Shown piece by piece: positions 1-4,608 of a stretch of DNA of 8,302 nt. Origin of the DNA: Paracoccaceae bacterium (GTDB lineage: Bacteria; Pseudomonadota; Alphaproteobacteria; Rhodobacterales; Rhodobacteraceae); contig SBFT01000316.1 of NCBI GenBank assembly GCA_006227805.1, positions 1 through 8,302 of the forward strand, in the 5' to 3' direction. The position numbers and the translations under genes were made by a program. Below the pieces are notes generated by a model. That model was given only the letters and a program-made list of their open reading frames with translations. It did not search any database and was not told the DNA's origin. Position 1 is the stretch's first letter; each line of letters begins with the position of its first letter.

Positions 1-126
1 CCCATCCTCGATCCCACGGGGCTGGGCGAGACGCGCGAGGCGAAACTGGCAAGCTATCGCATCGCCCGCGACCAGATCGTGGCGCGGCTGAAGGACAAAT
101 GGGGCGAACCTACGGAGATGGTATGA
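1..126 (+). CDS. C-terminal end of a probable low-molecular-weight phosphatase / arsenate-reductase-like protein (partial)
   Basis: The frame is open from the first base and ends at TGA 124-126, giving 41 residues; the start lies outside the window. The visible tail reads DPTGLGETREAKLASYRIA and then a charged helix, RDQIVARLKDKW. This resembles the end of low-molecular-weight protein tyrosine phosphatase/ArsC-fold proteins, where a D-P segment is followed by a helix of the type aaFrxxRDeIxxRl. The catalytic P-loop (CxxxxxR) would be upstream and cannot be seen. From memory, relatives in the Rhodobacterales carry a phosphatase of this family just upstream of infA, which fits the location; this is recollection, not a search. 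The downstream gene overlaps the stop by ATGA, so the two are probably co-transcribed. The family call rests on about 40 residues and is tentative. Confidence 0.5.
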   Translation, partial: PILDPTGLGETREAKLASYRIARDQIVARLKDKWGEPTEMV

Positions 127-515
127 TGGATGTTGTGCGGCGCTACTACGAGGCATTCAACGCGGGCGACACCGCCGGGATGCTGGACTGCGTGACCGAT
201 GACGTGGCCCACCACGTCAACGAGGGGAAGATCCGCGTGGGGCGCGTGCTCTTCGGCGAATTCTGCGCGCACATGAGCCGCTGCTACCGCGAACACCTGA
301 CCGACATGGTGATCTTCGAGGCCGAGGGCGGGCGGCGCGCGGCAGCCGAGTTCACCGTGAACGGCACCTATCTGCACACCGATCCGGGCCTTCCGCCGGC
401 GCGCGGCCAGACATACCGCCTGCCGGGTGGCGCGTTCTTCGACATCCGCGACGGCAAGATCGCGCGGGTGACGACCTATTACAACCTGGCCGATTGGGTG
501 GCGCAGGTCTCGTGA
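123..515 (+). CDS. SnoaL/NTF2-like protein (ketosteroid-isomerase-related)
   Basis: This is a 130-residue single-domain protein of the alpha+beta-barrel NTF2/SnoaL fold. It opens with VVRRYYEAFNAGD, the usual first helix, followed by an acidic D-D segment, and it ends with FFDIRDGKIARVTTYYNLADW, typical of ketosteroid-isomerase-related proteins of about 130 residues. The fold binds small hydrophobic or cyclic ligands, but the substrate cannot be inferred and the protein may not be an enzyme. The start at 123 overlaps the previous stop (ATGA). A second ATG at 126 is equally possible, since GGAG at 114-117 lies 5 or 8 nt upstream of the two. The stop overlaps the GNAT start by 4 nt, so translation of the two is probably coupled. 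It is predicted to be cytoplasmic, with no signal peptide or membrane segment. The family is fairly secure; the function is unknown. Confidence 0.85.
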   Translation: MMDVVRRYYEAFNAGDTAGMLDCVTDDVAHHVNEGKIRVGRVLFGEFCAHMSRCYREHLTDMVIFEAEGGRRAAAEFTVNGTYLHTDPGLPPARGQTYRLPGGAFFDIRDGKIARVTTYYNLADWVAQVS

Positions 516-1099
516 CGGACGTCCGCGTTCTGACCGGCCCCGGTCTCGACGCCGCGATCGAGGACGTGGCGCGCCTGCGCATCGCGGTCTTCCGGGACTG
601 GCCCTATCTCTACGATGGTGACCTGGACTACGAACGCCGCTACCTCGAACCCTACCGGAGCAGCCCGCGCTCGGTCATGGTGGGGGCGTTCGACGGCGCG
701 CGGCTTGTGGGGGTCGCGACCGGGTCGCCGCTGGAAGATCACAAGGCCGATTTCGCGACCGCCTTCGAAGGCACGGGACTGGACCTCTCGACGATCTTCT
801 ATTGCGCGGAATCGGTGCTGCTGCCGGGATATCGCGGCCAGGGCATCGGGCATCGTTTCTTCGACCTGCGCGAGGACCATGCCCGCGCCCATCGCTTTGC
901 GCGCGTGGCCTTCTGCGGGGTGGTCCGTCCCGTCGATCACCCGGCGCGGCCCGACGGGTACCGACCGCTCGATGCGTTCTGGCGCGGGCGCGGCTATGCG
1001 CCCCTTGCGGGAGTGGTCGCGCGGTTCTCCTGGAAGGACCTGGGCGAGACGGCCGAAACCGCCAAGCCCCTGCAATTCTGGATGCGCGATCTGGGATAG
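512..1099 (+). CDS. GNAT family N-acetyltransferase
   Basis: The protein has 195 residues. The GNAT signature sits mid-protein: ESVLLPGYRGQGIG, with RGQGIG at about residues 108-113. This is motif A, the loop that binds the pyrophosphate of acetyl-CoA. An expected helix follows (HRFFDLREDHARA), then a strand, AFCGVV. The C-terminal part, with PLDAFWRGRGY, resembles the F-x-x-x-G-F/Y motif near the end of many GNATs. The chosen start is GTG 512, which overlaps the upstream stop as GTGA. An in-frame TTG at 494 is possible but would overlap the SnoaL gene more deeply and add residues unlike a GNAT start. The acceptor substrate is unknown. The next gene downstream encodes a nitrilase-superfamily enzyme. 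GNAT domains fused to that type of hydrolase are known, so the two may act on the same compound (inference). Confidence 0.9.
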   Translation: MTDVRVLTGPGLDAAIEDVARLRIAVFRDWPYLYDGDLDYERRYLEPYRSSPRSVMVGAFDGARLVGVATGSPLEDHKADFATAFEGTGLDLSTIFYCAESVLLPGYRGQGIGHRFFDLREDHARAHRFARVAFCGVVRPVDHPARPDGYRPLDAFWRGRGYAPLAGVVARFSWKDLGETAETAKPLQFWMRDLG

Positions 1100-1109
1100 C
1101 TGTCGGATT

Positions 1110-1170
1110 TGCGTATTTTAGACCAGAAAGAGGCAGGCGGGCCGCGCTTCTTTCTGGTTCCAAATACGCA
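1110..1170. repeat. Large imperfect inverted repeat (22-nt arms) between the GNAT and amidohydrolase genes
   Basis: The left arm is 1110-1131 and the right arm 1149-1170. The outer 9 bp (TGCGTATTT / AAATACGCA) and inner 10 bp (ACCAGAAAGA / TCTTTCTGGT) pair perfectly. Between them lies a 3-nt block that gives two mismatches and one G-U pair. The loop is 17 nt and GC-rich (1132-1148). The element starts 10 nt after the GNAT stop and is markedly more AT-rich than its surroundings. It could end the upstream transcript as a strong hairpin, though no T-tract follows, so a simple intrinsic terminator is not shown. It could also be two inverted copies of a dispersed intergenic repeat. From memory, similar strings recur in Rhodobacterales intergenic regions; that needs a genome search. 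Confidence 0.85.
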
Positions 1171-1218
1171 TTCCCGCCCTCTGGCCCGGGCGCCTGCGTC
1201 AGGGTAGGGTCCGGGATG

Positions 1219-1224
1219 AAGGAG
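1219..1224 (+). promoter_or_regulatory. Strong ribosome binding site that fixes the amidohydrolase start
   Basis: AAGGAG lies 6 nt upstream of ATG 1231. It decides between two in-frame ATGs: the one at 1216 lies before this site and has no comparable site of its own. The open frame also runs back into the GNAT gene to about 802, but that extension has no family resemblance. Confidence 0.8.
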
Positions 1225-1230
1225 ATACCC

Positions 1231-2109
1231 ATGAAAACAGCCGCTGCCGCCTATCCCCTGGATGTCCTGCAAAGCTGGGACCACTACGCCGACAAGCTGT
1301 CATCCTGGGTCGGTGAGGCGGCCGGGCAGGGGGCGGACCTGCTGGTGTTCCCGGAATACGGCGCGATGGAACTGGCGACGCTGGCGGGGATGAACGCGGC
1401 CTCGGACCTCGAGGCCTCGCTCTGGGCGGTGGCGGACCGGCTGGCGGAGGCCGACGCGATCCACGCCAGACTGGCGGCCGAATACGGGGTGCATATCCTG
1501 GCGGCCAGCGGCCCCGCACATTGGGAAGGACCGCGTCCCGTGAACAGGGCGCGGCTGTTCGGGCCGAAGGGGCTGATCGGACACCAGGACAAGCAGATCA
1601 TGACCCGCTTCGAGCGCGAGGACTGGGACGTGGTGCCAGGTGGAGAGCTGAAGCTGTTCGAGACCGAGTTGGGCCGGATCGGCTGCCTGATCTGCTATGA
1701 CAGCGAGTTTCCCCTGCTGGGGCGTGCGCTCGGCGAGGCCGAGATCCTGCTGGTTCCCTCCTGCACCGAGGCGCTGGCGGGCTATTGGCGGGTGCGGATC
1801 GGGGCCATGGCACGCGCGCTCGAGAACCAGTGCGTCAGCGTGATGTCCTCGGTCGTGGGCGAGGCGCGCTGGAACGAGGCGATGGAGATCAATACCGGCG
1901 CGGGCGGCGTCTTCGGCCCGCCCGACCGCGGATTTCCCGCAACCGGGGTGCTGGCCGCGGGCGAGATCGGGCGGCCCGGCTGGACCTTCGCCGAGATCGA
2001 CCGCGCGGCCATCGAAGAGGTCCGGCGCGACGGCGTCGTCCTGAACCGCACCCACTGGGCCGAGCAGGAGCCGCGTATCCATTCGGTCACAACGGTGCCA
2101 TCCATCTGA
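1231..2109 (+). CDS. Carbon-nitrogen hydrolase (nitrilase superfamily), amidase-type
   Basis: The protein has 292 residues, the usual length for a single nitrilase domain. The catalytic triad can be placed: Glu42 in VFPEYGAMEL, Lys121 in HQDKQIMTRFE, and the nucleophile Cys155 in GCLICYDSEFP. A further Glu130 lies where many family members have a second catalytic acid. Such enzymes hydrolyse amide or nitrile C-N bonds through a Cys thioester, usually as cytoplasmic oligomers. The C-Y-D-x-E-F-P context favours amidases over true nitrilases. It belongs, as far as I can judge, near the poorly characterised subgroup whose members sometimes carry an N-terminal RimI-like acetyltransferase. That would match the GNAT gene just upstream. 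The gene is separated from the GNAT by 131 bp with a large inverted repeat, so it may be expressed partly on its own. The physiological substrate is unknown. Confidence 0.92.
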   Translation: MKTAAAAYPLDVLQSWDHYADKLSSWVGEAAGQGADLLVFPEYGAMELATLAGMNAASDLEASLWAVADRLAEADAIHARLAAEYGVHILAASGPAHWEGPRPVNRARLFGPKGLIGHQDKQIMTRFEREDWDVVPGGELKLFETELGRIGCLICYDSEFPLLGRALGEAEILLVPSCTEALAGYWRVRIGAMARALENQCVSVMSSVVGEARWNEAMEINTGAGGVFGPPDRGFPATGVLAAGEIGRPGWTFAEIDRAAIEEVRRDGVVLNRTHWAEQEPRIHSVTTVPSI

Positions 2110-2117
2110 CTTTGCGC

Positions 2118-2148
2118 TTGAAAATCGGGTTCTTTGCGCGCATGTAGT
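2118..2148 (+). promoter_or_regulatory. Possible infA promoter
   Basis: TTGAAA at 2118-2123 is a good -35 match. TGTAGT at 2143-2148 (four of six consensus bases) is the best -10, but it gives a 19-bp spacer; CATGTA at 17 bp is a poorer match. The 83-bp gap before infA is the first room after the amidohydrolase gene, and a constitutive gene such as infA is likely to have its own promoter. The call is plausible but not strong. Confidence 0.4.
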
Positions 2149-2152
2149 GCGG

Positions 2153-2173
2153 CGCCCGCAACTTCGGCGGGCG
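2153..2173 (+). promoter_or_regulatory. Short perfect hairpin in the infA leader
   Basis: CGCCCGC (2153-2159) pairs perfectly with GCGGGCG (2167-2173) around a 7-nt loop, AACTTCG. It lies 10 nt upstream of the infA ribosome binding site GGAG (2184-2187), which stays outside the stem. No T-tract follows, so it is more likely a leader stem (RNA stability or translation) than a terminator of the previous gene. Confidence 0.5.
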
Positions 2174-2192
2174 AAACTGCAATGGAGATCAC

Positions 2193-2411
2193 ATGGCCAA
2201 GGAAGATATGCTCGAATTTCCCGGTGTCGTGAAGGAACTCCTGCCGAATGCGACGTTCCGGGTCGAGCTTGAAAACGGCCATGAAATCATCGCGCATACG
2301 GCAGGCAAGATGCGCAAGAACCGCATCCGCGTTCTGGCCGGCGACAAGGTGCAGGTCGAGATGACCCCCTATGATCTGACCAAGGGTCGGATCAACTACC
2401 GTTTCAAGTAA
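2193..2411 (+). CDS. infA: Translation initiation factor IF-1
   Basis: The protein has 72 residues, exactly the usual bacterial length, and is almost entirely one S1/OB-fold domain. It starts MAKEDMLEFPGVV and ends RINYRFK, with the conserved core NGHEIIAHTAGKMRKNRIR. IF-1 binds the A site of the 30S ribosomal subunit during initiation, working with IF-2 and IF-3. The ATG start has GGAG at 2184-2187, 5 nt upstream. It heads the run infA-maf-RNase E/G-yacG, in which neighbours are 2 nt apart or overlap, so one transcript is likely. Recognition is unambiguous. Confidence 0.98.
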   Translation: MAKEDMLEFPGVVKELLPNATFRVELENGHEIIAHTAGKMRKNRIRVLAGDKVQVEMTPYDLTKGRINYRFK

Positions 2412-2413
2412 GC

Positions 2414-2989
2414 TTGCTGATTCTCGGGTCAGCAAGTCCGCGCCGCAGGGAATTGCTGGCGCAGATCGGGGTCGTGCCCGACGCCATCCGCCCCGCCGAC
2501 ATCGACGAGACGCCGCGCCCGCGGGAATTGCCGCGCCCCTATTGCGCGCGCATGGCGCGCGAGAAGGTGCAGGCGGTCGCGGCAGGGCCGGAGGACATCG
2601 TGCTCTGCGCCGATACCACCGTGGCGCTTGGCCGGCGCATCCTGGGCAAGCCCGCCGACGCGGGCGAGGCGGCCGGGTTCCTGCAGGCGCTGTCCGGGCG
2701 GCGGCATCGCGTGATCACGGCGGTCGCGGTGCGCAGGGGCGGGCGAACCTGGGAGAAGGTCGTCGAAAGCGTCGTGAGGATGAAGCGGCTGTCGGACGAC
2801 GAGGTGAACGGCTACCTTTCCACCGGCGACTGGCAGGGCAAGGCGGGCGGCTATGGCATCCAGGGACCGGCGGGTGCGCTGATCCCCTGGATTTCCGGCA
2901 GCTTCACCGCCATCGTGGGCCTGCCGGTGGCCGAGACCGCCCAGCTGTTGCAGGCGGCGGGCCATCCGATCTGGAAGGACAGGACATGA
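2414..2989 (+). CDS. maf: Maf family nucleoside triphosphate pyrophosphatase
   Basis: The protein has 191 residues, normal for the family. The N-terminal SASPRRRELL is the phosphate-binding Maf signature. CADTTV, with Asp67, carries the conserved metal-site aspartate, and GKP, SGRRHRVITAVAV and GDWQGKAGGYGIQG follow in the standard order. Maf proteins hydrolyse non-canonical or excess nucleoside triphosphates to monophosphates. The KAGGY-x-IQG ending is typical of the dTTP/UTP-active (YhdE-like) type rather than the m7GTP-active one. The start is TTG at 2414: the frame is closed upstream by TGA at 2372-2374, and no ATG or GTG lies between. No clear Shine-Dalgarno is visible, and the start lies 2 nt after the infA stop, so translation probably depends on ribosomes finishing infA. 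The stop overlaps the next ATG by 4 nt. Confidence 0.95.
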   Translation: MLILGSASPRRRELLAQIGVVPDAIRPADIDETPRPRELPRPYCARMAREKVQAVAAGPEDIVLCADTTVALGRRILGKPADAGEAAGFLQALSGRRHRVITAVAVRRGGRTWEKVVESVVRMKRLSDDEVNGYLSTGDWQGKAGGYGIQGPAGALIPWISGSFTAIVGLPVAETAQLLQAAGHPIWKDRT

Positions 2990-4020
2990 AGGGACGCCAG
3001 ATCGTTCTGGATCACCTGGGCGACGCCAAGGCCGCCGCGCTGATGGTGGACGGGCAGCTGGACGATCTGCTGGTCGAAGGGGCCGCGCCCGCGCCCGGCA
3101 CGATCTATCGCGCCGTCGCCGACAGGCCCGTGAAGGGGCAGGGCGGGATCTTCCTGAAGACGCCCGAGGGCATGGCCTTCCTGCGCCAGGCCAAGGGGAT
3201 CGCGCCTGGCGACGTGCTGACGGTGCAGGTTGCGGGCTATGCCGAGCCGGGCAAGGCGATCCCCGTCACCACGCGCCTTCTGTTCAAGAGCCGCTACGCC
3301 ATCGTCACGCCGGACGCCCCGGGGCTGAACCTGTCGCGGCGCATCCGCGACGAGGATACCCGGGACGCGCTGGACCTCCTCGCGCGCGGGGCGATGGGCG
3401 ACAGCCCCTTCGGCCTGATCCTGCGTTCGGCCTGCGCCGGGGCGGACGAGGACGAGATCGCCCATGACATCGCCCAGATGCGCGACCTGGCGACCCAGGT
3501 CATGGCCGACCGGGCGCAGCTTCCCGAAATGCTGGTCGAAGGCGACGACCCCTGGGCGCTGGCCTGGCGCGATTGGTCCCAGCCGGCGGATATCGAGCAA
3601 GGCAAGGGCGCCTTCGCACGCACCGGCGTTGCCGAGGCCATTGCCGCCGCGCGGGGGCCGCGCGTGGCCCTGGGCGTCGAGGCCACGATGTTCGTCGAAC
3701 CCACGCGCGCGCTGATCGCGGTGGATGTGAACACGGGTGGGGACGGCTCGCACGCGGCGGGGCTGAAGGCCAACATCGCCGCCGCGCGGGCGCTGCCGCG
3801 CGCGCTCCGGGTGAGGGGTCTGGGCGGGCAGGTGCTGATCGACCTGGCCCCCATGCCCAAGAAGGACCGCCGGGTGTTCGAGGACAGCCTGCGCGCCGCC
3901 TTCCGTGCCGACGAGATCGAGACGGTGCTGGCGGGATGGACACCGCTGGGGAATTACGAACTTCAGCGCAAGCGCGCGCGCCTGCCGCTTGCGGAAGCCC
4001 TGGAGGGGGTTCCGCGATGA
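2986..4020 (+). CDS. RNase E/G family ribonuclease, short form
   Basis: The protein has 344 residues, well below RNase G (about 490) or RNase E (about 1000). A degenerate S1-like/RNase-H-like N-terminus (GGIFLKTPEGMAFL, then LNLSRRIRDEDTRD) leads into the DNase I-like catalytic part. The two metal-binding aspartates are present: Asp247 in IAVDVNTGG and Asp286 in VLIDLAPM. The protein stops soon afterwards at NYELQRKRAR and lacks the CPxCxG zinc-link and small domain that hold RNase E/G tetramers together. It may therefore have a different oligomeric state, or be a paralogue alongside a full-length RNase E elsewhere. The ATG overlaps the maf stop (ATGA), with GGA-rich sequence just upstream (2977-2984). 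Its role is probably RNA processing or decay; the targets are unknown. Confidence 0.9.
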   Translation: MKGRQIVLDHLGDAKAAALMVDGQLDDLLVEGAAPAPGTIYRAVADRPVKGQGGIFLKTPEGMAFLRQAKGIAPGDVLTVQVAGYAEPGKAIPVTTRLLFKSRYAIVTPDAPGLNLSRRIRDEDTRDALDLLARGAMGDSPFGLILRSACAGADEDEIAHDIAQMRDLATQVMADRAQLPEMLVEGDDPWALAWRDWSQPADIEQGKGAFARTGVAEAIAAARGPRVALGVEATMFVEPTRALIAVDVNTGGDGSHAAGLKANIAAARALPRALRVRGLGGQVLIDLAPMPKKDRRVFEDSLRAAFRADEIETVLAGWTPLGNYELQRKRARLPLAEALEGVPR

Positions 4021-4208
4021 CCTGCCCCATCTGCAAGCGCGAAACCGTTCGCGACTTCCGCCCCTTCTGTTCGCGCCGCTGCGCCGACGTGGACCTTGGC
4101 CGCTGGGTGAGCGGCGCCTATGCCGTGCCGTCCCGCGATCCCGAGGATGTGGAACGCGCCATCGACGCGGTCGAGGAGATCCTGCGCAACTCCGCCAGGC
4201 CTCACTGA
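4017..4208 (+). CDS. yacG: DNA gyrase inhibitor YacG (zinc-binding)
   Basis: This is a 63-residue protein with one treble-clef zinc site: CPIC (Cys3, Cys6) and FCSRRC (Cys18, Cys22). It is followed by DLGRWVSGAYAVP, the hallmark of the YacG family. In Escherichia coli YacG binds GyrB and blocks DNA binding by gyrase. An acidic amphipathic helix (DPEDVERAIDAVEEIL) forms the C-terminus. The ATG at 4017 overlaps the RNase stop (ATGA); GGAGG at 4002-4006 lies 10 nt upstream. It ends the + strand operon, and its last 7 nt overlap the 3' end of the convergent cueR gene. Confidence 0.96.
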   Translation: MTCPICKRETVRDFRPFCSRRCADVDLGRWVSGAYAVPSRDPEDVERAIDAVEEILRNSARPH

Positions 4209-4594
4209 TCGGGGGCGGCGAGGGATTTGAGGATCGGGCAATCGGGCCGGTCATCGCCCGCGCATTTGCGCACCAGCGTCCCGAGCGTGTCGCGCATGTC
4301 CTGAAGATCGGCGATCTTGGCTTCGATCTGGGCCAGGTGATCGGTGGCGATGCGGCGCACGTCCGCGCTGGCGCGGTCGCGGTCCTCCCACAAGGCGAGG
4401 AGCGCCCGGCATTCGTCGATCGAAAAGCCGAGGGCCCGCGCCCGGCCCAGGAAGACCAGCTTGTGCACGTCGGCCTCGCGGAAGGCGCGATAGCCGTTCT
4501 GGTCGCGCAGGGGGCGGATCAGGCCGATATCCTCGTAATAGCGGATGGTCTTGGCGGGCAGGCCGGCGCGGGTGGCGACGTCTCCGATGTTCAT
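4202..4594 (-). CDS. cueR: MerR-family copper-responsive regulator, CueR type
   Basis: The protein has 130 residues, close to CueR (135). The N-terminal winged helix reads MNIGDVATRAGLPAKTIRYYEDIGLI, followed by the R-x-x-NGYR wing (RDQNGYRAF). A long dimerisation helix leads to the metal loop with Cys111 and Cys119 in KCAGDDRPDCPIL. The two cysteines and the spacing match CueR, and Ser76 sits where CueR has Ser77; divalent-metal sensors carry Cys there. Together these point to Cu(I)/Ag(I) sensing. The start chosen is ATG 4594, with GAGGAG at 4605-4610. A GTG at 4612 overlaps the copA stop (GTGA) and would add six residues (MRSPDP) not typical of the family. It lies directly after copA in the same operon and should activate the copA promoter at 7144-7174, so it would control its own expression. 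Confidence 0.93.
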   Translation of the reverse strand: MNIGDVATRAGLPAKTIRYYEDIGLIRPLRDQNGYRAFREADVHKLVFLGRARALGFSIDECRALLALWEDRDRASADVRRIATDHLAQIEAKIADLQDMRDTLGTLVRKCAGDDRPDCPILKSLAAPDQ

Positions 4595-4608
4595 GGGGTC
4601 GGGGCTCC

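Noticed and set aside
1110..1170. Inverted repeat read as the terminal repeats of a small mobile element
   Set aside because: Only 17 nt separate the arms and no target-site duplication was seen at the flanks, so a hairpin or paired repeat units explains it better.
802..1230. N-terminal extension of the amidohydrolase frame back into the GNAT gene
   Set aside because: The extension is Arg/Pro-rich with no nitrilase features, and AAGGAG at 1219-1224 points to ATG 1231, which gives a normal-length enzyme.
2542..4020. A longer start for the RNase E/G frame inside maf
   Set aside because: The upstream part is an out-of-frame reading of maf; ATG 2986 gives the family N-terminus and the ATGA overlap.
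2851..4254. Long - strand open frame opposite the RNase E/G and yacG genes
   Set aside because: It has low-complexity Arg/Gly/Pro-rich translation and no recognisable motif; the + strand genes have conserved catalytic residues and coupled starts.
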